Below are positions 43,317 to 52,313 of a DNA stretch of 64,000 bases, piece by piece. The stretch spans positions 2,826,001-2,890,000 of the forward strand of contig NZ_CP109603.1 in NCBI RefSeq assembly GCF_025905425.1. The letters run 5' to 3'. The number at the start of each line of letters is the position of its first letter. Position 1 is the first letter of the stretch. The notes beneath the pieces are model-generated. The model had not been told where the DNA came from. It worked only from the letters and a program-made list of their open reading frames with translations, and ran no database searches. Origin of the DNA: Pseudomonas putida. GTDB lineage: Bacteria > Pseudomonadota > Gammaproteobacteria > Pseudomonadales > Pseudomonadaceae. A program made the translations under genes and the position numbers.

Positions 43317-44288
43317 ATGGCCAACAAATACGAAATGTTCAGCGTGTGCGTGACCGAAGTGGAACACGCCACGCCGCTGATCAAGCGCTTTACCCTGGCC
43401 CGCGAAGACGGCGCGCCAATGCCTGATTTCACCGGTGGCAGCCATGTCATCGTGCAGATGCAGGGTGCCGATGGCAGCCAGTTCAGCAATGCCTACTCGT
43501 TGATGAGCGACCCGCGCGATACCCGCAGCTACCAGATTGGCGTGCGCCTTGAAGAGCAGTCCAAAGGCGGCTCGGCCTTCATGCACCAGCAGGTGCAGGT
43601 CGGCACCCGCCTGACCATCTCTTCGCCCAACAACCTGTTCGCCTTGGACCCTGCCGCTGGCCGCCATGTGCTGATCGCCGGCGGTATCGGCATTACTCCC
43701 TTCCTGGCGCAACTGCATGAACTCGAAGGCGGCGCCACCGACTACGAACTGCATTACGCCTTCCGCGCCCCGGAACATGGCGCGTTCCAAGATCAACTGG
43801 CCAGCGGCCCGCATGCCGGCAACAGCCACTTCTATATCGACAGCCTCGATCGCAAGCTCGACCTGGCCGCCCTGTGCGCGGGCCTGGACGCATCCGCGCA
43901 CCTGTACGTGTGCGGCCCCAAGCCGCTGATCGACGCGGTCATCGCCTGTGCGGCCAAGGCAGGCATTGCCGAACACCGCGTGCATTGGGAGCAGTTTGCC
44001 GCAGCACCGGTGACCGGCTCGGCGTTCACCGTGGTGCTGGCGCAGTCGGGTATCGAACTGCAGGTAGAAGAAGGCATGACCATCCTTCAGGCCATCGAAA
44101 AGTCCAAAGCTGCCAAGGTCGAGTGCCTGTGCCGCGAAGGCGTTTGCGGCACCTGCGAAACCGCCATTCTTGAAGGCGAAGCCGAACACTTCGACCAATA
44201 CCTGAGCGATGACGAAAAAGCCGCTCAGCAGAGCATCATGCTGTGCGTCTCGCGGGCACGCTCGGCGCGGTTGGTGCTGGACTTGTAA
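43317..44288 (+). CDS. cntB: Carnitine monooxygenase reductase component (CntB/YeaX)
   Basis: The product has 323 residues. It has the FMN/FAD-binding SNAYSLMSD segment, the NAD-binding GGIGITPFLAQL loop, CGPKPLIDAV, and a C-terminal 2Fe-2S site CREGVCGTC with a distal Cys. This phthalate-dioxygenase-reductase layout transfers electrons from NAD(P)H to CntA. It is 77 bases downstream of cntA in the same direction. Confidence 0.9.
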   Translation: MANKYEMFSVCVTEVEHATPLIKRFTLAREDGAPMPDFTGGSHVIVQMQGADGSQFSNAYSLMSDPRDTRSYQIGVRLEEQSKGGSAFMHQQVQVGTRLTISSPNNLFALDPAAGRHVLIAGGIGITPFLAQLHELEGGATDYELHYAFRAPEHGAFQDQLASGPHAGNSHFYIDSLDRKLDLAALCAGLDASAHLYVCGPKPLIDAVIACAAKAGIAEHRVHWEQFAAAPVTGSAFTVVLAQSGIELQVEEGMTILQAIEKSKAAKVECLCREGVCGTCETAILEGEAEHFDQYLSDDEKAAQQSIMLCVSRARSARLVLDL

Positions 44289-44296
44289 CACCGACC

Positions 44297-44315
44297 GGGG
44301 CTGCGGCGCGGCCCC
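44297..44315 (+). terminator. Weak hairpin after cntB
   Basis: GGGGCTGC pairs with GCGGCCCC (8 bp, one G-U) with loop GGC. No T-run follows. Confidence 0.4.
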
Positions 44316-44327
44316 AAGGGTTTCACC

Positions 44328-44344
44328 GTCAACCAAAAGTTGAC
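44328..44344. promoter_or_regulatory. Palindromic operator upstream of the XRE-PAS gene
   Basis: GTCAACCAAAAGTTGAC is a 17-bp palindrome matching GTTAACTTTTAGTTAAC at 40297-40313. A TATACT hexamer at 44353-44358 would place it over the -35 region, so autoregulation is likely. Confidence 0.6.
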
Positions 44345-44393
44345 AGCTTGAGTATACTGGCAGGCTCTTGGCCCAGATCAGGACACCCTGCCG

Positions 44394-45473
44394 ATGTTGG
44401 AAAACAGCTTTGCCTTCCGCCTCAAGGAACTGCTCGAGCATCACAAGCTGACCCTGCAAGCTGTGGGCACGGCCCTGGGTATTTCACGGACAGCGGTGCA
44501 CAAATGGACCCGCGGCGGTGAGATCGACTACGAAAACCTGCGCAAGCTGGCCGACTTTCTCAAGGTCAACTGGATCTGGCTGCGCTACGGCGACGAAGCC
44601 CTGCAGAACATCCAACAGCCGCAGGTGGTCGAGTTGCCGATGACCGACCTGCGCAGGCGCTACACCGCCGAGATCATGGAAAGCGAGACGCGCATGAAAC
44701 TGGCCCAGGAAGGCGCGCGCATCGTGACCTGGGAATGGAACCTGATCAGCGACGAGGTCACCTACTCGCCCAACGTCGAGCAGGTCTACGGCTGGCCGGT
44801 GCATCGCAACGAAGACTTCTGGCGCCACTTGCCGGATGAGGACGTGGCGCACATGCAGGCGATGTACGCCCAGGCCGTTGCTGACGGCAGCGGCTGCGAG
44901 TGTGATTTCCGTATCACCCGCCCCGATGGCGAAGTGCGCTGGATTTCTTCGCGCGCCACCGTGGTACGTGACAGCGCCGGGCGCTCGGTGAAGATGGTCG
45001 GCATCAGCATGGACAACACCGAACGCCAGGTTGCCCAGCAGGCGCTGCGCAACAGCGAAGAACGTTTTCGCGCGATCTTCGAGCTGGCCTGGGGCGCCCT
45101 CGCCTACATCGACCCGGACGGCACCTGGCAGCGGGTCAACAACAGCCTCTGCGAGATGCTTGGCTATTGTGCCGAAGAGCTCTACGGCATGACCTTCCAG
45201 CAGATTACCCATGCCGATGACCTGGCGCTGAACCTGGAGCTGCTGGCGCGCATGCTGGAGGGTGAGACCGAGCGTTACGAGGTGGAAAAACGGGTACGGC
45301 GCAAGGACGGCGAGTACATCTGGGTGCGGGCACGTACGTCGCTGCAGCGCCGTGACAACGGTGAGCCGGAGCACTTGATCAGCGTGTTCGAAGACATCAC
45401 TGCAGAGCGCTTGGAGCATGAACGGTTGCAGGCACACATTTGCGCCCTAGAGGCGAAGCTGGCTGCATCTTGA
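44394..45473 (+). CDS. XRE-type regulator with two PAS domains
   Basis: The product has 359 residues. Residues 5-60 are a Cro/C1-type HTH (RLKELLEHHKLTLQAVGTALGISRTAVHKWTRG). Two PAS-type modules follow, about residues 100-215 (WEWNLISDEVTYSPNVEQVYGW) and 220-345 (FRAIFELAWGALAYIDPDG), the second ending in a PAC-like segment. There is no kinase or GGDEF output, so it is a ligand- or redox-sensing DNA-binding protein. It sits after cntB and shares an operator pattern with the BCCT and cntA promoters, so it probably controls carnitine use. Confidence 0.83.
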   Translation: MLENSFAFRLKELLEHHKLTLQAVGTALGISRTAVHKWTRGGEIDYENLRKLADFLKVNWIWLRYGDEALQNIQQPQVVELPMTDLRRRYTAEIMESETRMKLAQEGARIVTWEWNLISDEVTYSPNVEQVYGWPVHRNEDFWRHLPDEDVAHMQAMYAQAVADGSGCECDFRITRPDGEVRWISSRATVVRDSAGRSVKMVGISMDNTERQVAQQALRNSEERFRAIFELAWGALAYIDPDGTWQRVNNSLCEMLGYCAEELYGMTFQQITHADDLALNLELLARMLEGETERYEVEKRVRRKDGEYIWVRARTSLQRRDNGEPEHLISVFEDITAERLEHERLQAHICALEAKLAAS

Positions 45474-45514
45474 AAATGACACGCGTCCCTTTGTAGGAGC
45501 GGCCTTGCCGGGGT

Positions 45515-46345
45515 TTACTCGACGGCCCCCTGCCGCAACCAGTCGATAAACCGCGCAAACAACTCCGACTGTGAATTGATCTCAAGCTTCAGGTACAGAT
45601 TCTTGCGGTGCATGCGCACGGTCTCCGGTGAGATCCCCAGCTCCACCGCCGTGGATTTCACCGAGTGCCCACGCAAGATCATGTGCGCCACTTCACGCTC
45701 GCGGTCAGTGAGCACCTGGCAGCCAAAACTCTCGAACGCGGCCTGTACGCTGCCGCGTTCGGCCGAGGCCGTGGCAGGCTCAAGGTTGTAGCGGGCATAG
45801 CGCCCCAGCAGTTCACGGACCATCGGCTCGACCGCCCGCAACAGGTCGATCTGCCCACTGCTCAAGCGCGTGCCACTGCACCCCTGAAACAGGCTGAACG
45901 AAAGCTTGCGGCCCTCGCTGAGGTCGGCAATGTAGTAGCTGTCCTCACTGCAGCCAGTACCCAGGTAGTAGGCCTTGTAGTAGTCGCTGTCGAAGAAATT
46001 GTCCGGGGCGATTTCCTGCAAGTGGTAGAACCCCTGCGCCAAGCCACTCTGCACGGCCAGGCAAAAAGGATCGAGCAAGTAACCGACCGCGAAATAGCGT
46101 TCGAGCACCGCTTTACGATGCGTTTCCGGAATGCCTTGCTGGTACAGCAGTTGTGGTGCCCGTCCCTGGCATTCGAGGCTGATCATCATCGACTCGACCT
46201 CGACCAGCGCCCCGATAGCAGCGGCCACGTAGCTCAGGGCATCGGCTGACTCACTGTGGGCAAGCGCACGCTGCAACGCCGCATGCCATTGCTGCAGCGC
46301 CCCCAGCGTTAGGGTGAGCGGAGTGTCGGAAGTGGCCTGGGTCAT
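45515..46345 (-). CDS. LuxR-type regulator near the aminotransferase operon
   Basis: The product has 276 residues from the ATG at 46345; the open frame to 46456 lacks an RBS. The C-terminal LuxR HTH is LTDREREVAHMILRGHSVKSTAVELGISPETVRMHRKN. The N-terminal half shares YLLDPF and EIAPDNFF with the regulator at 28562. It lies just downstream of the class III aminotransferase gene in the same direction, suggesting control of amine catabolism. A REP fragment (GTAGGAGCGGCCTTGCCGG) lies just beyond its stop. Confidence 0.82.
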   Translation of the reverse strand: MTQATSDTPLTLTLGALQQWHAALQRALAHSESADALSYVAAAIGALVEVESMMISLECQGRAPQLLYQQGIPETHRKAVLERYFAVGYLLDPFCLAVQSGLAQGFYHLQEIAPDNFFDSDYYKAYYLGTGCSEDSYYIADLSEGRKLSFSLFQGCSGTRLSSGQIDLLRAVEPMVRELLGRYARYNLEPATASAERGSVQAAFESFGCQVLTDREREVAHMILRGHSVKSTAVELGISPETVRMHRKNLYLKLEINSQSELFARFIDWLRQGAVE

Positions 46346-46398
46346 GCCCGGCAGTCTAGCCTGCCAGGCACGCCCACGCACAGCCCTTTGCGCCAGGC

Positions 46399-47811
46399 TC
46401 ATCGCCCTTGGTACAGCCCTTGCGCGGTCAGTTCGCGCGCCGTTTCGATAATGCACTGGCGCAGGGTTTCGACGATTTCGTCGACTTGCGCATGCGTGAC
46501 GATCAACGGCGGCGACATCACGTTCAGGTGCATGATCGGCCGCACCAGCAGCCCTCTGGCCTGAGCTTTGCTGTGGATGCGTTCACCGATGTTGACCGCG
46601 TCTGGGAACAACGCCTTGCTGGCTTTGTCGGCGACGAACTCGACACAGGCCATCAGTTTCAGGCAGCGCACATCCCCCACCAAAGGCAGCTCGCGCAGGG
46701 TTTGCAGCCGTTGCTCCAGGTAGCTGCCCACGTCCTTGACGTGCGCCAGCAGCTGCTCGCGCTCGATGATCTCGATGTTCTTCAATGCCGCCGTGCAGCA
46801 CACCGGGTGCCCACTGTAGGTGAAGCCATGGGTGAAGCAGCGGCCCTTGCCCGGCTCGGCGATCACCTGCCAGATCCGCTCGGAGAAGATGCAGGCACCC
46901 AATGGCAGGTAGGCCGAGGTCAGGCCTTTGGCGGTGGTGATGATGTCCGGCGTCACGCCGAATAGCTCTTCGCTGGCGAAGAAGGTGCCCAGGCGCCCGA
47001 ACGAGGTCACCACCTCATCAGCAACGAACAGGATGTCGTAGGTCTGGCACACCTGCCACATGCGCTCGAAGTAGCCCTTGGGCGGAATGATCACCCCGCC
47101 CGAGCCCATGATCGGTTCGGCGAAGAACGCCGCCACGTTGTCGGCACCCAGGGAAAGGATCTTGTCCTCGAATTCGGCCACCAGGAAGTCGAGGAACTCG
47201 GCCTCGTCCATGTCGTCCGGGGCACGGTACGGGTTGGGGTTGGAAACATGGTGGATCAACTCATGGGCGTAGTCGAACTCCGGCACCCGGTCGGCGGCCT
47301 TGTTGCCAATCGCCATGGTCAGGGTGGTGGAGCCGTGGTAGGCGTTGTAGCGCGCAATCACGTGCTTCTTGTCCGGCTTGCCCCGGCAGTTCTGGTAGTA
47401 CTGGATCAGCCGGTAGGCGGTATCGACGGCGGTAGAACCACCGGTGGTGAGAAACACGTGGTTCAGGTCACCCGGCGCCAGTTGCGCAAGCTTCTGGCAC
47501 AGCTCGATGGCGACGTCATTGGCCATGTCGGAAAACGGGTTGGAGTAGGCCAGTTTGCGCACCTGGTCGGCGATGGCCAGGGCCATCTCTTCACGGCCCA
47601 GGCCGATATTGGTGCACCACATGCCGCCGACGGCATCGAGAAAGCGGTTGCCGTGGGTGTCGCGGATGTAGGCACCCTCGCCTTCGACGATGTTCAGCGC
47701 GCCCTGCTCGCGGTGCTCGTCGAACACATGGTAGCCATGCATGTAGTGGGCCTTGTCGGCTTCCACCAGTGGGTCGTGGGCGATGGCGAATGCTTTGCTG
47801 GGTGTGGCCAT
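46399..47811 (-). CDS. Class III (omega) aminotransferase
   Basis: The product has 470 residues from the ATG at 47811 with AAGGAG upstream; the long frame further upstream is a shadow over the next gene. PLP fold type I features are GGMWCTNIGLG, TTGGSTAVDTAYRL, RYNAYHGST, VADEVVTSFGRLG and the Schiff-base Lys in TTAKGLTSAYLPLG. The type transfers amino groups from polyamines or beta/omega-amino acids to pyruvate. It is 34 bases after a polyamine-type binding protein gene. Confidence 0.88.
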   Translation of the reverse strand: MATPSKAFAIAHDPLVEADKAHYMHGYHVFDEHREQGALNIVEGEGAYIRDTHGNRFLDAVGGMWCTNIGLGREEMALAIADQVRKLAYSNPFSDMANDVAIELCQKLAQLAPGDLNHVFLTTGGSTAVDTAYRLIQYYQNCRGKPDKKHVIARYNAYHGSTTLTMAIGNKAADRVPEFDYAHELIHHVSNPNPYRAPDDMDEAEFLDFLVAEFEDKILSLGADNVAAFFAEPIMGSGGVIIPPKGYFERMWQVCQTYDILFVADEVVTSFGRLGTFFASEELFGVTPDIITTAKGLTSAYLPLGACIFSERIWQVIAEPGKGRCFTHGFTYSGHPVCCTAALKNIEIIEREQLLAHVKDVGSYLEQRLQTLRELPLVGDVRCLKLMACVEFVADKASKALFPDAVNIGERIHSKAQARGLLVRPIMHLNVMSPPLIVTHAQVDEIVETLRQCIIETARELTAQGLYQGR

Positions 47812-47845
47812 GGGCAGCTCCTTGGCGGGAATCGGTTGGCAGTGT

Positions 47846-48949
47846 TCAGAAACCGGTCTTGACCGTGCTCCAGACCCGGGTGATGGCGCGCATGTCTTTA
47901 GGGCTCTGGGTCTTCTGGGCAAACAGGCGTTCGCGGGTCTGGGCATCGGGGTAGATCGCCGGGTCCTGGCGAATGTCGGCGTGCACCAGCGCCGTGGCAG
48001 CCGCATTGCTGTTGGCGTAGTGGATGTAGTCGGTGACCTTGGCCATGGTCTGCGGCTGCAGCAGGAATTCGATGAACCGGTGAGCATTGGCGGCGTGCGG
48101 TGCGTCCTTGGGGATGTAGAGGTTGTCGAACCAGATCAACGAGCCTTCCTGGGGGATGAAGAACGCCAGCTTGATGGCTTTTTTCGCCTCTATCGCACGG
48201 GCCTGGGCGGTGGCGTAGTCACCTGACCAGGTCAGGGCCAGGCAGACATCGCCGTTGGGCAGGCTGGTGAGGTAGTTGACCGAATCGAACTTGCGAATGT
48301 ACGGGCGAATGCCCATCAGCAGCTGCTCGGCAGCCTTGAGGTCGGCGGGCGCTGCGCTGCGGGGGTCCTTGCCCAGGTACTGCAGGGCCAGCGGGATCAC
48401 TTCGGTCGGCGCGTCCATCAGGGTGACGCCGCAGTCGGCGAAGCGTGAGACGATCTTGGGGTCGAACAGCATGGCCAGTGAACCAATCGGCGCATCGGGC
48501 ATGCGTGCGGTGATCTTGTCGACGTTGTAGGTGACCCCGGAACTGCCCCAGGTGTAGGGCGCCGAGTATTTCAGCCCTGGGTCGTAGCCTTGCAGGTTGC
48601 TCACCACCTGCTCATCCAGGTTGTGCCAACTGGGCAGCTGCTGCTTGTCCAGCGCCTGGAACACGCCGGCCTGGATCAAAGGTGGCACCAGAGAGGCGTT
48701 GAGCATGACCAGGTCGTAGCCGGAGCGGCCGGTGAGCAATTTGGTCTGGACGGTTTCGTAGCCATCGAAGGTGTCGTAGATGACCTTGATGCCGGTGGCC
48801 TTCTCGAAGTCGGCCAAGGTGGTTTCGCCGATGTAGTCGGTCCAGTTGTACAGCCGCAACGTGTTACCGCTGTCCCCCTCTACCGCCAGTGCCTGCGTGG
48901 CGGCCGACGCCAGCAGCAGACCGCCAATCACCTTCAGTGCCTTGCGCAT
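47846..48949 (-). CDS. Polyamine-type ABC substrate-binding protein (PotF-like)
   Basis: The product has 367 residues with a signal peptide cut near QALA. NTLRLYNWTDYIGETTLADFEKATGIKVIYDTFD is the PotD/PotF N-terminal pattern, and the YTWGSSGVTYNVDKI and FDNLYIPKDAPHAANAHRFIEFLL segments fit periplasmic spermidine/putrescine-binding proteins. No permease or ATPase genes are adjacent, so it must use a distant transporter. It shares an operon with the aminotransferase, pointing to polyamine use. Confidence 0.87.
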   Translation of the reverse strand: MRKALKVIGGLLLASAATQALAVEGDSGNTLRLYNWTDYIGETTLADFEKATGIKVIYDTFDGYETVQTKLLTGRSGYDLVMLNASLVPPLIQAGVFQALDKQQLPSWHNLDEQVVSNLQGYDPGLKYSAPYTWGSSGVTYNVDKITARMPDAPIGSLAMLFDPKIVSRFADCGVTLMDAPTEVIPLALQYLGKDPRSAAPADLKAAEQLLMGIRPYIRKFDSVNYLTSLPNGDVCLALTWSGDYATAQARAIEAKKAIKLAFFIPQEGSLIWFDNLYIPKDAPHAANAHRFIEFLLQPQTMAKVTDYIHYANSNAAATALVHADIRQDPAIYPDAQTRERLFAQKTQSPKDMRAITRVWSTVKTGF

Positions 48950-49103
48950 AGCAACTCCATCGTGTGACTGCTCCGGATCGAGCCGATGGGTTCACTATCG
49001 GGGGATTTGCCTGAGGGCAACATACCCCGAATGTGTGGGTGGTCGTTTTTGGGCAGGTGGGCCAGTGTCATCCTGCAGGTTCGGGATCATCTGGCCATTG
49101 CTT

Positions 49104-49129
49104 GGGCCGCAAAGCGGCCCCCGTTTTTT
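49104..49129. terminator. Hairpin between quinone reductase gene and binding-protein promoter
   Basis: GGGCCGC pairs with GCGGCCC around AAA, followed by CCG and six T on the plus strand. For the minus-strand operon that ends at 49141 the stem is present but the T-run is not. Confidence 0.6.
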
Positions 49130-49140
49130 CAACAGGCCCA

Positions 49141-49842
49141 TCAACCTAACGGATACAACGCCTCATCGAACTGCGCCAACCGCGGAAACACCAGCGGCTG
49201 ATCGTCCGCCAACTGCTCCAGGCGCTGCTGGTACTGCTGCAGAAAGCCCTGGCGCGCTTCGTCGCTAATGTAGGGCACATGCCAGGCCACGAACGGTGGC
49301 AGCACGTCGAAACCGACGTACGCCAGCGTCCCCCGCAGAATCGGCCGCAGCATGTCCTCAAGCGGCCCGTGAATAGCCCCCTCGCCAAACATGTGCTCCC
49401 GCCCGCCGAGGGTCACCGTCACCAGCGCCTGCTTGCCGGCCAACCCGCCTTGGTCGTAGAAGCGCTTGCCGCCGTAGCAGACGCCCGACACCAGCACGCG
49501 GTCGATCCAGCCCTTGAGCATGGCCGGCGCCGAGAACCAGAAAACCGGGAAGTTCAGCACCAGCAAGTCGGCCCATAACAGCTTGTCCAGCTCTTGCTGG
49601 ATATCGGCGGCGATGGCGCCGCTCTTGACCCCCAGGCGCTGCTCCAGCGCATACACCAGGTACTCGGGGTTCTCCCGCGTGGCGAAGTCATCCGCACTGG
49701 CCACCGGGTTCCAGCCCATGGCATACAGGTCGCTGACCTTGACCTCGTGGCCCTGGGCGCGAAAGGTGGCCACTGCCTGGTCACGCAGGGCGGCAGTGAA
49801 GGATTGCGGCTCGGGGTGAGCATGGACGATCAGCACATTCAC
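49141..49842 (-). CDS. NAD(P)H:quinone reductase / flavodoxin-like (MdaB type)
   Basis: The product has 233 residues. The flavodoxin-like fold begins MNVLIVHAHPEPQSFTAALRD and has the FMN/FAD-binding LLVLNFPVFWFSAPAMLKGWIDRVL segment, as in DT-diaphorase relatives. Its ATG overlaps the aruH stop by 4 bases, so it is translated with the arginine operon. The role there is unclear; it may protect against quinones or redox stress. Confidence 0.82.
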   Translation of the reverse strand: MNVLIVHAHPEPQSFTAALRDQAVATFRAQGHEVKVSDLYAMGWNPVASADDFATRENPEYLVYALEQRLGVKSGAIAADIQQELDKLLWADLLVLNFPVFWFSAPAMLKGWIDRVLVSGVCYGGKRFYDQGGLAGKQALVTVTLGGREHMFGEGAIHGPLEDMLRPILRGTLAYVGFDVLPPFVAWHVPYISDEARQGFLQQYQQRLEQLADDQPLVFPRLAQFDEALYPLG

Positions 49843-51026
49843 GACAGTTCTCCTCGCATCAATTCACCCGCACAACGGGCAATGCGCTGGCAGGCCTCGG
49901 CCAAGGCCTCGGGGCCTACCACCAACCCCAGGCGAATATGCCCGGCGGCGCTCGGGCCAAACGCTTCACCCGCCAGTACCGACACGCCTTCGCGGTCCAG
50001 CAGGCGGTCGGCGAACGCCTGTGCGCTGAGGCCGGTTTCGCGGATATCGACCATCACGAACATGCCGCCGTCGGGCTTGAGCGCCTTGACCCCCGGGCAC
50101 CCGGCCAGCTGGTCGCACACCAGGTCGCGGCGCTGGCGATAGGCGTCGCGCATCGCCTCAAGGGCAGGCAAGGGCTGATTCAAGGCCACCACGGCGGCGT
50201 CCTGGATGAAGTCCGGCGAGCCATACAGCATGCACAGCGCCAGGTTTTCCAGGTGCGTGGCGAGCTCAGGCGAGCCCACTACCCAGCCCACGCGCCAGCC
50301 GGTCATGGCGTGGGATTTCGACAGGCTGTTAAGGGTCGCGGTGCGCTCGGCCATGCCCGGCAGGCTGCCTGGGCTGACATGCTCGCCCTCGTACAGCAGT
50401 TCGCTGTACACCTCGTCCGAGATCAGCCACAGGTCGTGGCCGATGCACAGCTCGGCCAGCGCCTCCCAGGTCGACCGTGGCAGGCTCGCCCCCGAGGGGT
50501 TGTGCGGGCTGTTCAGGGCCAGGGCGCGGGTACGCGGGGTGATGCGCGCGGCCACATCCTGCGGGCACACCCGAAAACCGTTCTCCGGCTTGACCGGCAC
50601 CGGTACTACCTTGGCGCCGCAGGCACCGAACACTGCCTCGTAAGTGACGTACATCGGCTCGGCGACAATCACCTCGTCACCTGGGTCGAGCACGCACTGG
50701 GCCACGCAGAACAAGGCGCATTGGGCACCGGCCAGCACCGTGACCTGCTCGACACTGACGGCCTGGCCGCTGCGTTGCCGGTGGCGATCGGCAATGGCCT
50801 GGCGCAACGCCAGCTTGCCGCGTATATCGGCATAGTGGGTGTGGCCGGCACGCAGGCTGTCGATGGCAGCCTCGACGATGGGTGCCGGGGTGTCGAAGTC
50901 CGGGTCGCCCACCGACAACAGCACAATGTCCTTGCCCTCGGCCTGCATCGCCAGGGCGCGGTAGTGGATGTCCCAGGCGGCGGCGCCGTCGCCGGCGATG
51001 CGTTGGGTCAGCTTGGCGTAACGCAT
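49839..51026 (-). CDS. aruH: Arginine:pyruvate transaminase
   Basis: The product has 395 residues. Class I/II PLP aminotransferase motifs are SVGDPDFDTPAPI, NSPHNPSGA, SDEVYSELLYEG, the Schiff-base Lys in LNSLSKSHAMTGWRVGW and a C-terminal Arg in HIRLGLV. The gene lies between alr and a quinone reductase and close to aruI, the arrangement of the arginine transaminase pathway, in which it converts L-arginine to 2-ketoarginine. Confidence 0.88.
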   Translation of the reverse strand: MRYAKLTQRIAGDGAAAWDIHYRALAMQAEGKDIVLLSVGDPDFDTPAPIVEAAIDSLRAGHTHYADIRGKLALRQAIADRHRQRSGQAVSVEQVTVLAGAQCALFCVAQCVLDPGDEVIVAEPMYVTYEAVFGACGAKVVPVPVKPENGFRVCPQDVAARITPRTRALALNSPHNPSGASLPRSTWEALAELCIGHDLWLISDEVYSELLYEGEHVSPGSLPGMAERTATLNSLSKSHAMTGWRVGWVVGSPELATHLENLALCMLYGSPDFIQDAAVVALNQPLPALEAMRDAYRQRRDLVCDQLAGCPGVKALKPDGGMFVMVDIRETGLSAQAFADRLLDREGVSVLAGEAFGPSAAGHIRLGLVVGPEALAEACQRIARCAGELMRGELS

Positions 51027-51049
51027 GGCAATCTCCCTTCAATACTGGG

Positions 51050-52279
51050 TCAGTCGACGAGAATTTTTGGGTTCGAGCTGCCCCACACGGTGTAGAGGTC
51101 GGCCAGCAATGCACCGTTGATTTCCTCCATCTCGCCTTGGGTGATCTCGCCACCGGCCTGCTTGCCGAACAGCACCACCTCGTTGCCGTTCTTGACGTCA
51201 GGGAAGTCGGTGACATCGACCATCAAGGTGTTCATCGACACCTTGCCCACCACCGGCACGCGGTGGCCGTTGATCAGCACATGGCCCTTGTTGGTGAACA
51301 CCCGGCGGTAGCCGTCAGAGTAGCCAACGGTGATATTGGCCAGGCGCGAGTCCCGCGCCAGGGTGTAGGTGCGGTCATAGCCGACGGTGTTACCGGCCGG
51401 GTAGCTGTGCACCGCGGCCACCCGCGACTTGAACTGCATGGCGCGCTTGTATTCGGTGCGCTCAGGCACGGTGTCGCCGAACAGCGCACCGCCGGTGCGG
51501 ACCATGTCCAGGCGCGCTTCCGGCACTTCCAGGGTGGCGAACGAGTTGGCCGCGTGCAGGGTCAGTTGGCGGCGGTCGAGCTTGGCATGCTTGATCAGCC
51601 AGTCGGCCTGCTCATTGAACGCTGCCAGGCCCTTGCGTACATCGTCCTTGTCTTCCACGGCGAAGTGGGTCATCAACGCCACCAGCTTGAGGTGCTTCTG
51701 GTCGGTGATCTGCAGCGCTTCACCGCGCCCGCTCCAGCTGGTCATCTCCACACCGTTACGGCTCATGCCGCTGGCGTTGAGCGCGAGGTGAATGCGCAGG
51801 GTCTTGCCATGGCGCTCGGCGATGGCGTCGGCCTGGCGGGCGAATTCGGCGCTGCCGACCAGTTCTTCCATGTCGTATTGCAGGGCATCTTCCAGCTCGC
51901 TCAGGCTGGCCAGGCGTACCCGCACCAGTTGCCCGGTGAAGCCGCTGGCACGCACCACGCGGGCTTCTTCGTTGCTGGCCACCGCCACGCAGGGCACGCC
52001 GAGGGCGATTACCGACGGCATCACCAGGCCGATACCGTGGCCGTAGGCATCGGCTTTGAGCACGGCGCACAACTTGGACTTGCCGCCCAGTTCCGCTTGC
52101 AGGGTACGGATGTTGTGTTGCAAGGCGCTTGCGCTCACCTCGACCCAGGCATTGCTGTTTTGCACGGTCATCGTGTTGCTGCCGTTGTCCATCGACAGCG
52201 GCGGTGCGGCATACAGCGGGGCTTGGCCGGTGATCAGCAGGGCCAGGGAGGCAGCGAGGAGCGTGCGGCGAAATTGCAT
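51050..52279 (-). CDS. alr: Broad-specificity periplasmic amino-acid racemase
   Basis: The product has 409 residues with a signal peptide (LLAASLALLITGQAPLYA), unlike the cytoplasmic alanine racemase. Fold type III PLP features are AVLKADAYGHG (Schiff-base Lys), the catalytic Tyr in AGNTVGYDRTY and GKVSMNTLMVDVTDF. P. putida homologues racemise lysine, arginine and others in the periplasm. It is in the arginine/aruH operon, so it probably supplies or salvages D-arginine and D-lysine. Confidence 0.9.
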   Translation of the reverse strand: MQFRRTLLAASLALLITGQAPLYAAPPLSMDNGSNTMTVQNSNAWVEVSASALQHNIRTLQAELGGKSKLCAVLKADAYGHGIGLVMPSVIALGVPCVAVASNEEARVVRASGFTGQLVRVRLASLSELEDALQYDMEELVGSAEFARQADAIAERHGKTLRIHLALNASGMSRNGVEMTSWSGRGEALQITDQKHLKLVALMTHFAVEDKDDVRKGLAAFNEQADWLIKHAKLDRRQLTLHAANSFATLEVPEARLDMVRTGGALFGDTVPERTEYKRAMQFKSRVAAVHSYPAGNTVGYDRTYTLARDSRLANITVGYSDGYRRVFTNKGHVLINGHRVPVVGKVSMNTLMVDVTDFPDVKNGNEVVLFGKQAGGEITQGEMEEINGALLADLYTVWGSSNPKILVD

Positions 52280-52313
52280 GGTGGTTTCTCTTGTTATGGA
52301 TGATGCGCCGCTG

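Noticed and set aside
47812..48087. N-terminal extension of the class III aminotransferase
   Set aside because: It overlaps the binding-protein gene in another frame and is low-complexity; the ATG at 47811 has AAGGAG.
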